Shown piece by piece: positions 22,194 to 34,288 of a DNA stretch of 64,000 nucleotides; the stretch's first letter is position 1; each line of letters begins with the position of its first letter. This DNA is from Sepioteuthis lessoniana (lineage: Eukaryota; Mollusca; Cephalopoda; Myopsida; Loliginidae): positions 80,703,127-80,767,126 of the forward strand of contig OY757921.1 in assembly GCA_963585895.1 (NCBI GenBank). The letters run 5' to 3'. A program made the position numbers and the translations under genes. The notes beneath the pieces are model-generated. The model did no database searches, was not told the DNA's origin, and worked only from the letters and a program-made list of their open reading frames with translations.

Positions 22194-23370
22194 CTGTTAG
22201 TTTAAAAGAAAAATTAAGAGGTGAGAGGAGTATAAAAATGTTGAGAGTAAGTTTTTTTAATCAAGCCAAATTTATAACAGTTGTTTGATAACTTAAATGT
22301 CTGTAGCATATTTTATAACGTGTGCAAATAACAAAACCATTTAAAATATTTTTGCTTTAGTTATAATTCTTTAGCTTAAAAAAATAAAGTTAAAATAAAT
22401 TAAATCATTATTGAAGTACATAAATCAAAACACATTTAAGTTTTCTTTTTCTTACCTTGCAAAGAACTTTAATCAATTATTTCAAAATAATATTCAACTA
22501 TAGTCTTTCTTTAAATTCAAAAAGTTTATACCATTGAATTATAATCATTTTTTTTGCATTATTAAATTATTCTGGTTAATGTCATCATTCAAGAACTTAG
22601 CTTATAGACAGTTAAGTCACTGATTTTTTTAAAATAAAGTTTTTAAATTTTAACTGCTATATCAGTGAATTTTTTAATTAATTCATTTCAAAACTAATAA
22701 AAAAGAAAAATTATTCTTCTTTGAAATGATGTATCAGTCTACATACTGTAAAAAGTACCTCAAAGTGAACTGAAGAAAGAAAGAAAAAAAGTTTCACATT
22801 TTAGTCTGCTTGCTTCTGCATTTTTAGGCATTTGAAGCATCCATAACAATTTGTTTTGTTTTTTTATACAACTATAATTGTGAAAGTTGTTGTTGATATT
22901 TTTGGTTCCTTTTGCATTAAATAAAAAAATTAAATATTATAGTCTTGAACATTTCCAGAATTGGCACTGTAAATAAAGTTTTTGAAAGAAATTCTCACCA
23001 AGAATCAGCATATTTACAGTCAAGATAATAAAATTTTTGTCTATACATTATTCTGCATGGAAATATATAACTAAATCAGCAGTTGTTGTGAAGTTAGGTT
23101 AACAATATTATGAAAAAATCTGACAATGTTAATCTGATTTCATACTTACCACAATGTTGAAGTTCAATTTTATTCATGCTGTTGAAAAATTTAAAATACC
23201 ATGAATTTAATCCCACTTTCAATTAAAAGATAATTTTTCCTTTTACTAAAATGTTTATGTTCATTTATATACATATTTTAAAACTACTTCTGCCCTAAAA
23301 TATGTAACATTTAGAGTATAAAATTTATATGCAAGCCTAATAACCATTATGGTATAAAAGTAGTACCGTA

Positions 23371-24035
23371 ATTATTAGTGTATGACATGCAGCCCTAAAT
23401 TTGGGCCACAAAATTAATCTTTTTATCCAGTTTGTATAGTCTAAAAATCTATACATTTTACTTGTTTTGAAGCAAAACATTTATACAGTATTTAGAGCAA
23501 ACACATGGACATGTTCACATAAAAATGCAACAAGCTTGAGGCAAAAATAAGTTCAAATAAGGAAAAGGAAAAAAAAAAAAAAAAAATACATATTTCAGTA
23601 GCTATTTCTCTGTAGCAGCATAAAACAGAAATGTTTGTGACACATTCAGTTGGATCATAGATATAATTTACTTAGTCATACAACCCTTGATATGGTGATG
23701 CATATAACTGGATTAAAAGTTGATTCTTAGTTCTTGTGTATAATATCTAAACCCACCAACACAAGCAGGATGAGAGACAAGATGAATTTTTAATTCTAGT
23801 TTAACAGGTTTGAAGATGGGTTGCCATAAAAATGTTTAAAGAGCCCAGTCTGTCTTACCATTTACCGATAGAGGTATAATAGTTGAATTTATACCTTTCC
23901 CAAGGGTATTAGCGTTATGTGAAATGCAAATAGCCTTTAGGATTTGACAGTAATTATTACACCATAAGTGTCTATAATACACACCAACTTTTAGGCTTAA
24001 AAATGTTGGGGGGGGGAAACTGCATGTTATATACA
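23371..24035. mobile_element. Unclassified repeat 'P', copy 1
   Basis: GTAGCTATTTCTCTGTAGCA, GCATAAAACAGAAATGTTTG and TCCAGTTTGTATAG all recur in the same order in the repeat at 55915-57745. The ends look loosely inverted (AGTGTATGACATGCA / TGCATGTTATATACA). A SINE B fragment interrupts it. There is no coding part. A DNA element (TTAA- or TA-type) is likely. Confidence 0.5.
23755..23975 (-). mobile_element. SINE B inside repeat P
   Basis: Plus strand: GAGCCCAGTCTGTCTTACCA, TTTATACCTTTCCCAAGGGT and AATTATTACACCATAAGTGT, complementary to the SINE B body and head. Confidence 0.65.
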
Positions 24036-24039
24036 ATCA

Positions 24040-26907
24040 TGGTATTTCTATTTTTCATTTTACGTACTAACTCTCAGCAGTACATGTGCCTTTAAACATC
24101 CATTATTTTAAATTATCATCAAAGAAATAAAATTATAAACAATAAATCTAAAACTGTAATTGGGTAATACAGGTTAAATTACCTTGAATTAATTTTTATA
24201 ATTTTGTTTTTATGAATTTCATTTTCTTAACCTCCTGGGTAATGGCAAAAAAGTATTCTTCAACCATGAATCTAAAATGTGAACTTCAACTTCATGGTTA
24301 GTATTGTCAGAGTAGCCATTTTAAATTTGGAACTGAATGCAAAAAAAAAAAAAAAAATTAAATTAAATAAGGTAAAGTAGAAATGATGAAACACAACAGC
24401 ATGAAATTAGTCAACATAAAAAAGAAATAAAATAAAATTGTAAAATTGTTGAAAGAAGTTTTAAAATAATTTTCTATTTTTTGGAAATTCACATTCAAGT
24501 TTTGATTTTCAAATCACTTTTTTCAAATCAAAAAAAGAAACATTTTTTGTGTGCATGTATTAAAAAAAATATTAAAAGAAAAAAAAAAAAAAAAGAAAAA
24601 AAAAATGAACAATTTTTTTAAAAGTAGAAAACATTTAGTTTTGTACTAATCTTGAAATAAAACCCAGATTAGTGGAAATAGTCAATGTTTAAACAAATCT
24701 TTCAGATTCTTCTGTAATCTTCAAAAGATTTACAAACAAAGGTGGCTGTCATGATAAGGTATTTATTAAAATATTATACACTAACAGAAAATAAGATTGC
24801 AACATACTGGAGGATAATGACAATTTTCACCTGGATCCAATAAATGCAATAGATGAGGTCCGAGTACTGTTGATACACCCTTTATTTTGGAGAATGTATA
24901 CATATTAATCTGTATATAAAATCATTTACTGTAACCCAGCTAGATTAGTATGTTTAACTGTGAGTCAATTGAAACACATATTCAGAGTGTTACAGCATTA
25001 TTTTCCATCAGTTAATTGCACACACACACACACACATATATGTAGTCCTAGTCATAATTATGAAATTTCAGTACATAATATAGAATATCTCCTGTTGAGA
25101 AATAAAAAAACAGCAAATGATAAAACAAGTTTACATAAATTTAGTTATTTTTCCATTTGTTTTTGAAGAGATAGATGAATAAATAAAATAAAACGAAAGG
25201 GTTCTAATAATATTGACCAGGACCATACACCTGGTAAGACCAAACTCATTCCAGGTACTTTTATTCAAGATTTGGAGATTCAATCAGATGATGTTTCTAT
25301 AGTTGATTACGGCAAATTTAGCCTTTTTTTTTTTTTTTTTTTTTTTACAGCCAATACTGAATTGTTTTGTTTAATCAACTCATCATTCCTTCCACTTATC
25401 TCATCATCATTGCACAAAGAAATTTCACAGCAACCAGAAGAGTCCTTCAAGAGATCTCATTTTGGGGGATTTTTCCAGAAAACCCCATTTCTTACAATAG
25501 TAATTATTTCGGCTGTTACTTATTTTCAGCCAGAAGATATTAGCATCTTCCATAAGTTCACCGCAAACAAAACTTGGCTGACTGGGATTTATCTATACAG
25601 TCGCATAAGAGTCTTGTCAACTAAGACATAAAATCTACATTTTTTTATTTTTCTTTTTTAGTGTAACCGGAGAGATAAAAAGGGGCATAACTTTCAAAGT
25701 TATGTCTTAAGGCAAGGTTTTATTTTAGAATAGAAAGCAGCAGGCTGAAGCTCATTTCAGTTGAAAGTTCAAAATTTTCAAATATAAATTGTTGCAAAGG
25801 AATGTCTTAGTATTAAAAGTAAAGAAAAGGAAAAAAAAGACAGATCGGCTTGTAGACAGCGGCTATAATGGTGCTTAAACAAGATATTTCATGCTTTATG
25901 ACCTCAAAACAACAAAATTTATAAGAAAATGTTAGTTTAACTACAAAGAAGATTTCAATTTCTTCAATTAAAAAAAGATGGCAACATAATTAAAAAAAAT
26001 ATTGACATTAACAAAAAGCTGGGAAAAAATCCTTTTATTTTTTTACATTGTCAATTATAAAATCCATTTAGATTAAGTTAAAAAAAATTCATTTAAAAAA
26101 AAAATAAAAATAAAAATAAACAAAAAAATTTTACCACCTGAGATTTAAAAATATTAGATTGTTTGAAAAATAATGACCAATTCTTTTAACACATCTATAT
26201 ATAAAACTCGGCCATTATTTTCTTAATCTAATACTTAAAGTGATTTGCAACTTAGATAACATTAGTTTTAAAGACAGCCCCCCCCTCCTCACATTTCATA
26301 ATTTTTTTTTTAAAGCATTAAAATGTACTACCTCTGTTCAATAATATATGTTTCATTTTTATATAAATTTCACACACTAACATTACAGAACAGATGTAGT
26401 ATTTCTTTTATTTTTATCAGGAAAAAGAGAATTTAGACTTTAATTTCAGAATAATTTCCTGATGAGTTGATATTTAATCATTAAAAGATAAATTGTTCTG
26501 CAACATTTCAGGAAAATAGATGTTCTCAAGATAAAAATTTTTTTACTAAGATTTGAATATTCATGAGATTTAAATAACAACCACGAACTACATTTGTTGG
26601 AAATTAGTAGTTTACATAGGTACATCAATAAGTCCGTAGCCAAATGAAGGAGGAGATAAATTATTACATAGCAAATATTTATTTTTCAACATATTTCCTC
26701 CTTTCTAGTCAGTCCAATGTTTCTCCATCGAAAACATGGTGAAAATATCAGATCAAAGTTCCACTAATAACTGTGTCAGGCTTTAGACTTATCCATCCAC
26801 CTTTATATAAGTGGTGAAAAAAAAAATCATAGCCCAGCTATAAGAGAGATTTTAAGTGTTTATTAATCAACTATTTAAATCTTGGCAGTTTTAAATTATT
26901 TTTTAAT

Positions 26908-26942
<35 letters not shown>

Positions 26943-28172
26943 TTACACCTCTTATATGAAGAAGAACAAGGATATCAAATTTTAATAGCCATATTACAAG
27001 AATTAGAAGTTAAGTTTTGTACAATGAAACTTTTCTGAAAATACTTGTTGAATAAAAAAATTGAATAAATAAAAGCTTGAGTGAGTTAGATAAAATGTAG
27101 TAAATACATTTTGTAAAATTTATATTTTTAAATGAAAAGAAAAATCAAGAAAAATAAATTTAAGGAAGAAAGCAGAATGACCAATTTACATAATCACAGG
27201 ATTATCATCAAAACAAATTTGTTTAATGTTGAATTTTCTGTATGTGATAGGGTACATGAAAATGACATTAAGTCATGGATCTCATTAGAAAAAATAAAAG
27301 GGGGTGGAGAAAAGGGTCATGTTATCAATAACAAAGATAAAAAGTAAATGTTACAAAAAAAAAAAATAAAAATCTTTTTTAAGTGTACTTAAGGAGCAAA
27401 ATTCTCTGGCAAAGAAACCTTTCCAGTAGAAACTTATATTAATTTATTAGTTCATAAAACAAGTAAAAAGAATAATAGAAGGAAAATTGGTAGGTAACAA
27501 AAATATAAATGTTATCTCTCAGCTGTTCTTGGGGAGTTGGTCTTAGTTTTATAATCAAATAGCTGAAACAACATTGAAAAACTTATGAAAAAAAAACCCA
27601 TCAAAGCAACCATTTTGAATTTAGAAATAGTTTTAGATGCAAAAAACATGTTTCCAGTATGCTTAGTACAGATGGTTTCCTTACTGTCAACTTGAGTTAC
27701 AATACAAAGCAACTAAAGATAAAAAGACATACTCATCAAAATCAATATCGATTTTGAAAGCTTCATGACAAAGGGGGTGGGGGGTATAATCTTATTTTAC
27801 CAATATAAATTTATCTAATTAGAAAAATGTCATTTTTGATTATTTTATGAATCCTATAGGATAGTGGATGTAGTACTTTACATTGATTAGTAAAAAATTC
27901 TGTAAGTACATAACATTTTTTATATTATTTTCATCCAGTTCAAAATAATTCAATTTTTCTTTCTTTTAATGCTAACAATAATCTGAACTTTCCATCAAGC
28001 TTATATAAACTCTAAGTACTTATCCATTTGCTGTAAGATGTTTATTATTAAAAGATGTAGGGTCACTTACATTAAAGTTTAAGATAATTATTTGTATTTA
28101 AAGGACATTTTATTTGTTTTAACCATTTACTATGGGTTGCTGTTACTGTTTTGTTTACACCAATCATGCATA

Positions 28173-28221
<49 letters not shown>

Positions 28222-28355
28222 TAGTAAAATTTATAATATTGCATAATAAAGCATGGACCATTGTAGTGAATCACTAAAAGTGTCTGCTTCTCCGAACAAG
28301 ATGATATTGTGTTGTTTATTTACTAAGCTTTGCTTAGTCTGACACAAAGGTCTCA
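24040..28355. other. AT-rich stretch without recognised features
   Basis: It has poly-A/T runs (such as 26910-26939), CA and TA runs, and short low-complexity frames. No mobile element, exon or RNA gene stands out to me. Part could belong to a long BACE 3' UTR or be intergenic. Confidence 0.45.
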
Positions 28356-28365
28356 GGTTGCTTTT

Positions 28366-28490
28366 AATACCTACTGTTCCTAAGTGGTCACCCATTTCAG
28401 AACTGAACAGGTCGGATACTGCTTAGATTTTTGATCCAACAGGAAGGAGTATCACTTAAGTGTGACTTGACCATGAGATGATATAGCTAT
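28366..28490 (-). ncRNA. 5S rRNA-like relic (pseudogene or 5S-derived SINE)
   Basis: The minus strand reads TGTTGGATCAAAAATCTAAG, CAGTATCCGACCTGTTCAGT and AAATGGGTGACCACTTAGGA. These follow 5S rRNA in order: CTCGTCCGATCACCGAAGTTAAGC, the GTCGGGCCCGGTTAGTAC region, and the C-box block GATGGGTGACCGCCTGGGAA. Many bases differ, so it is not a working 5S gene. It may be the head of a 5S-derived SINE (SINE3 type). Confidence 0.6.
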
Positions 28491-29781
28491 GTTGCCAAGT
28501 TATTTTATGATTGGAGGTTGGGAGGGGGAAGAAAATAGAGAGAAAAGTTAGGAATTGTAAACATAAGAGGAAATCAATTTGAAAATAATAATGGAAAGGA
28601 TTGCCAAAGAAGTAGAAATTAGTGAAAGAGCTAGTTTCATTTAATTTTATCTCTGAAACTGTAATAAAACCAAAGATAAATGAACATTTCTTGGAGATTG
28701 TTATCCAAAGTTTTGATGAAAAAAATTTACTTGATACAGATTTGTTTAAAACAAAAAACTTGAGAAATTGAAATTTATGCTCAATCAAAATAATCATTGG
28801 TATACTGAAAAATTATGAATAAAAGAGAAATTATAAAAGAAGCAAAGCAATAGGTGAATGAGAGGCATGAAAAAATACCACCAATTTTGTATGTTCATTA
28901 TGTGAAAATGGATAATTTTTGTCCTCCACTTTAATCTCAAGAGAGAAAAATTTCCACTTTACCAATCATGAAAATTAGAAATATTATAAACATAATTAAA
29001 CTCTGCACACACACTTTAGATAATTTTTGGATTAAAAAACTAAAAATTAAAAAAATACTTTAAAGACTTCCACAGAGATAGGTTGCTAAAAATGAAGAAT
29101 TATAAATTTTAAATATGTAAGAGAGACTGCTGGAATTAAAAATAAATTTCCAAACAAAAATTTGGTCCTATCGACAGATTTTAAAAACTGAATGACAAAC
29201 ACAGTTCTAATGGTAAAAAATAAACCCTTAAAGTTTAAAGAGACAAAAACTAAAGAAAAATAACCTGGATGAGAGGCCAATTTCAAATTTGCCTCAGACT
29301 TTTAAACATGGTTTAAAAAAGCATTTTAAAGAAATTAATACAGTTTACCAGTATCTTAAATTTGGACACAATCAGCAGTAAATCAAGAAAGGTTGTTTAT
29401 ACATGAACAGAATAGAAATTGAAAAAACAGTTATCAATACTTTGATTTCCAAGGCAAAAATTCTTATTAAATTATTAATAGAGATTGTTGACAAATAAAA
29501 ACAAAAATCAATTGGGGGGGGGTGAAGGCAGCAAGACATAGGAAAAAGGCAAGAGATTAGTTTTGACTTGAGTAAAAATCACAACAAAACTAAGAAATTT
29601 TAAGTGGGCATTTGTTTAACAAGAAAAAAGGAAGTTCAAGACTTCCAGTTGTACCCAATATTTTTGACAGCAGTTTATTCTTTTGTTGTAAACAGCTAGT
29701 TTTTTTTTACCACTTTTTAAAAATGAAAACAATATGAATAAATTAAAATTGCAATATAATACTACTTATAAGTGTTTAAAC

Positions 29782-30481
29782 CAGGGAGAGTCTCCAACCT
29801 TTACAGCCCAAGGGCCTCAAAGGACTTAAGACTATGATTTTAAAAGAATAGAAAAAAAAAAAATATTGAAGACCCACCACAAAAAAAAAAAAAAAAAAAA
29901 AACTGGCTAAATTCAAATGGTAACAATCATAATTTATTAATGGGACATCTGATGTTGTTTACATTCACAAAAAGATGTAATATCAAAGTTGACAGAAGAA
30001 ACTCATCAAACAGGTGAAGATTTCAGTTGCAAATGCAATGTACTCTTAACAGGCTTTATTTTGGGGCTTACATCAGCATGTAGTACCATAAACATGCTCA
30101 CTACTTGCTGCATGTGGGTGATAAGGTTGGGGAATTGTCTAGATGGAAGCACATGGTTCTTATAGAAATCAAGAATGTGATGAAATGAGTTGGTAAGACT
30201 AGTATACAAGGCTTTATTGAACAAGATACTCCCTGACTAGGCATTTTCACCAACTGGAGGATTCTAGTAAGGGAGGTAATTACACATATAACAAGCAGAC
30301 AAGACAAGAAACTTGGACTCCAAATCTTCTGAACACTCAAGATCAATGATTTCCAACTGCATTTGTAATGGTACTTCTTCACAGTAAATAGTGAAGGTGA
30401 AGCAAAAGTTTTCAGAGAATGGCTGTACAGATGAGCCAGAGGGACAACATGTGGCCTGCAGATATGGGTTGAGGACCCCTG
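29782..30481. mobile_element. Non-autonomous hAT element with 8-bp TSD
   Basis: The left end is CAGGGAGAGTCTCCAACCTT and the right end, inverted, is CAGGGGTCCTCAACCCATAT. They are flanked by the exact 8-bp GTTTAAAC (29774-29781, 30482-30489). Termini and TSD length are diagnostic of hAT. About 700 bp, containing a poly-A run. The minus-strand frames inside (30006-30499) show no transposase motif I recognise. Confidence 0.85.
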
Positions 30482-31301
30482 GTTTAAACAAACAGACAAT
30501 TTGTTTCTAATAGCTTGATTCAGAGAGTTAAAAATAATGTCCCAGAGCTAATTTTTATAGCAAAGGTGAAGAATTTTTTTCTCTTTTGAGATTAAGGCAT
30601 GCAGTTTGTCATGTTTGTGGTTTTGAATGCTCCATTTCTGGAAATTCTGGAATTCTTATTTTAACAGAATTAAATTCTTAATAAAAAAAAAAACAACAAC
30701 AAAAAACTATCTTTTTAAAATTTTGTTCAGAATCAATCAAAGAGATCAAAAATACTATTTGAACTAGATCTATTTTGTTATTGCCTAAGATTACAAACTC
30801 AATTAAGAATTTTGAGAAGGTGGTAATCCAAACAAACTTACCAATTTGGTAACTACTACTTCTAAATGGCAATGTAAGTCTGAATTATCAATTTTCTTGA
30901 TTTATTCTAAACAAGATTTTAGAAAGATAGAAAAAAAAAAAAAAAAAAAAAAAACTAGATTTTTTTTCATTTAAAAATTCTATTAAAAAAACCAAAAACA
31001 TTTTCCATAAATCTATCATTCAGAAAAAAAAAAAAAAAAAAAAAAAGGCAATTAAACACATACCTTGTTATATTGCTTGCAATAAAATGTGGTTATCTTT
31101 GGGTAATGTTCCTGATTTTAACTCTCAAAACCCAGCAATTAGGAAACTGTATTTGTTTAAATACTTATAAGTGCAGTATATATAAACCACAGAACAATTT
31201 TATGTTTAAGAGGTCACAAAAGAATTTACTTTGTACATATTTAAATGTAATAAGCAACTTCCCTCATTTTATATCAGCATTATATAAGATAAATGCATAT
31301 A

Positions 31302-31307
31302 TTTATT
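31302..31307 (-). terminator. Candidate BACE poly(A) signal
   Basis: AATAAA on the minus strand about 200 nt beyond the BACE stop codon. In such AT-rich DNA the hexamer is common, and cephalopod 3' UTRs can be long, so this is only the first plausible site. Confidence 0.25.
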
Positions 31308-31505
31308 TGAAGCATTTTCCTTTTTCCAATAGGATAAAAAAAAAATTAAGATACAAAAAAAAAAAAAAAAAAGGAAAAACTGGCATTTTTTTTTTAAATA
31401 AAATTTTTCATGCATTTCTCCTGACCCACTGTAATGAGAAAAAGAAAAACCAAAGTAAAATCTTTTTGACACATCCATGCAGGTATTCAACAATTATTTC
31501 ATAGA

Positions 31506-31702
31506 TTAGTTGAAGAGTTTGTACTGTCCATCATCATCAGTTTGCTCTTTCTTCAAAGTCCAATATCTTTTTTGCCATTGAAAGAGTAAAACTACAAGTG
31601 GAATGGCACACAGGCCACAAATACCAGCCAAAATGTAAGCCACATCCAGTAGACTTTTATCATCTGGTTCCATTGTTTTGAATAGACAAGAACTTGTATT
31701 CA
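31506..31702 (-). CDS. BACE1: BACE1-like beta-secretase, last coding exon (TM and tail)
   Basis: The exon opens after acceptor ..TTTTTCAG at 31703 and joins the previous exon in phase 1. It ends at TAA (31506-31508). The protein begins VNTSSCLFKTMEPDD, where the cysteine corresponds to human C443. It continues into the transmembrane helix DVAYILAGICGLCAIPLVVL, close to human AYVMAAICALFMLPL with the Cys and Pro kept. The cytosolic tail is QWQKRYWTLKKEQTDDDG followed by QYKLFN and stop. BACE is a type I membrane aspartyl protease that cuts substrates such as APP and neuregulin in endosomes. The human tail has palmitoylated cysteines and the DxxLL endosomal sorting motif. This tail has neither, but ends with a possible YxxPhi motif, YKLF. 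BACE2 is a worse match. Confidence 0.92.
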
Positions 31703-32360
31703 CTGAAAAATAGGTGAAAAAATATAAGTAAACATTAAAGTTCTTTGTAAAGTTAAAGAATAAATTTGGAAAAAAAAATATCCTATCTCTTAAATTCCCA
31801 GAAGACAGAGCTTTCAAAACAGTGTGTTGCTGATAACCACTTGTGAGATTAACAGCCTTGTCAGGCAACAAAATTCAGCTAATGACCACTAGATGTCATT
31901 GTCAAGGTGGTATATAAGGAGGCATGAAAATCTCATTCTCTCTTTTACCTTTTATATATTTTAATGAAATAGTATTTAAGAATAAAATTAACAATGAAGT
32001 AAAATATATTTTTTAAAAATGAAGCCCTGAGGATGTGTGACCCTAAACTGTAGCTTATTTAACAAATAGCTAAGTCCACCACTAATTGGTATAAATTCTC
32101 TTTTTGCTTCTTAGGAATACACATGACTGATACTGACACATACACAAGGAAGAGTCCCTGTGGTTTAATGGCTAAAGTGCTAGACTGTCACATCATTGTA
32201 AGTGAGTTTGAACTTGAGTTGTACAATTATGTTCAATTTGGGATTAATGCCCTTGGGAAAAGTATGAACCCATTATCCTCCTAGCTATTGGTTAAAGAGC
32301 TCCACTACTGCTCTTCAACAAAGAGGTCTTTGGCATTAAATAATTCACAATGGTTGATAT

Positions 32361-32988
32361 TGTTACAAGACGAGATCTTGCCTTGATTTGAAAAAACAAA
32401 AAGAAAGAAAAGAAGAAAAGAAAAAAGAAACAGAAGTTAACACTTCGAGTTCTCAACTAAAAATGAAAAGTTAGTCGCTCACGCATAGGCTCCGCGCAGA
32501 ACTTCCGTTTGCGATAAATTAACAAAAAAAAAATACATTAATAAATATCCAATCGGAACGTTTCCCGCGGGGCACAAAAATTGCCGTTCTGAGCCTACAG
32601 AAAACGTATAAATAGACGGACCAAACAATCATCAGCCCAGTTGCGTTCCTACACCACAGACTTGTTCCCTCACACGACCCGTGTTAAGGATTCTTCCCCC
32701 CAGTCTGGCGCCTGTCATCCGATACATCAAACGCTCTCCGCAGCTACCAACGTATCCTAATTCCGAGAAAACCATCCCTTCACCACGAGACAAGTACAGT
32801 ACATGAACTTTGTAGCTACTGCCACTGAATTCATTCTTTGACTGTGAACGTATTTCTCCGTTCTACTCTCTGTACTTACTCTATCTATAAAAAATTTCTA
32901 TAACCTCATTACTGTGTTATTGTGAGTATATATACGTTCTTTGTTTTGCAACCATACGCATTTCTCGCCCACAACTCAGAATATAACA
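32361..32988 (+). repeat. 5' LTR
   Basis: Starts TG and ends CA. A TATA-like ACGTATAAATAGACGG lies near 32606. The 3' half is C- and T-rich. It pairs with 38217-38846. Confidence 0.93.
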
Positions 32989-33016
32989 CTGGTGTCAAGC
33001 GTGCAGCAAAACAAGT

Positions 33017-34288
33017 ATGGAATACTCCGGCCTTTCTCGATCAGAAATCTTGGAACTTATAAAACAGCAAAAAGCAGCGATTCTCCAAACGAAAATTGAC
33101 ATGGAGCCAGCAGACAACCCGCAAGCACAATTAATCATTAGTGAACTGAAAACAGACCTCCACAAACTTTTAACTGCTCTGCAAACTACCGCACACGATC
33201 GATCGCACACATTGCAACAACACACCACAAATTATGAGCTTCTATTGCGACAGCAGTCACTTCGGGACGCCACAAAATCCATCCGGACCTTCGAACCGGG
33301 CAGCGATGTAAACCGCTTCATTACCGACCTTAATAAGGCTTACACCATACACGTTAAGCCAGAATTAAGGGAATATCCTGCAATGGAGAAGGAGTTTGTC
33401 AAGCTGGCAAAGCAACTACTGAACGAAGGCATATTCCAGCAGATGGAGGACTCAAGACAGCCTACGTCCACGTTCGAGGAACTAAAGGCTTACCTTATAT
33501 CCATCCACGGGAGCCAAATGACAAACTTCCAGTACCTAAGCCGAGCATGGGACCTTCAGTGACATGAGGGAGAGAAACTCACTGATTTTGCAGGCCGACT
33601 TGAAAACACAATCCGAGAGGCCACAGTCCACATCACGGCAAAATTCAAGTCGGACAGACAAAATGCTGAGATGACGGCCGAAACTGCATTTTCCCTAATG
33701 GGGGCCATGCTCATGAGTGAAAAGATCAAGGCATGGACACCTAACATCTATCCACACCTCGTCAAAACTATGGACAGACACTACTCAGCGGGTGGTATAG
33801 CCAGCGATGCGCAACGCTATCTTGATAGTGGTATCAAAACGGACATCACCACCGCCGCTGAAACCACTGCGCTGATGGCGAGCCAACCTACACACTCTGA
33901 CAAACCTCATAGCCTTGAAAGTGACAAGATACTAGCCGACGTACAGCTACAGTTGCTGGATCTGAACAAGCAACTGCGACAAACCCACAGGCGGAACCCA
34001 TCCATCGTTGACTGGAAAAGTCGAACCGCCCCCACCTACAACATGAAGCACAACCGGGCACAAAGAAGCGCTGGCCAACCCAGCCAACAAGCAATGTGCA
34101 AAAATTTTTTACGAGGCCGCGCATGCTTTAAGGGCAACAGGTGCCCATATTTTCACCCCCCTCATGCTCAAGCACACATAGCGACCACTGACACCGGTTT
34201 ACCTGGAATAGATAGCGATCAGCACAACCATGAACACGCGACGCGCTTCGACGAACTGGATTTTCGGTTGGGACCGAACGAGATGTGA
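33017..34288 (+). pseudogene. gag region of the LTR element, broken
   Basis: Begins MEYSGLSRSEILELIKQQKA. A coiled-coil-like N-terminus is followed by a capsid-like helical region (FEPGSDVNRFITDLNKAY and later parts). Near its end is C-KNFLRGRA-C-FKGNR-C-PYF-H, a C-x8-C-x5-C-x3-H zinc finger of the tristetraprolin type, in place of the CCHC knuckle usual in Ty3/gypsy gag. It overlaps the pol region at TGATG, with pol in the -1 frame, as this family often arranges. Treated as a fossil. Confidence 0.8.

Larger units (their letters stand above)
20160..23340. other. AT-rich stretch, little recognised
   Basis: Apart from the (TA)n runs at 20492-20518 and 22132-22192 and the MITE at 21616-21775, I see no repeat family member, exon-like frame or RNA gene. 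Open frames here are short and low-complexity. Confidence 0.5.

Noticed and set aside
25272-25631. 119-codon plus-strand open frame
   Set aside because: Contains a poly-F run from a T tract and has no family resemblance; judged chance in AT-rich DNA.
28456-28797. 113-codon minus-strand open frame rich in F, S and I
   Set aside because: Low-complexity composition typical of AT-rich DNA, overlapping the 5S-like relic at its low-coordinate end; no splice or homology support.
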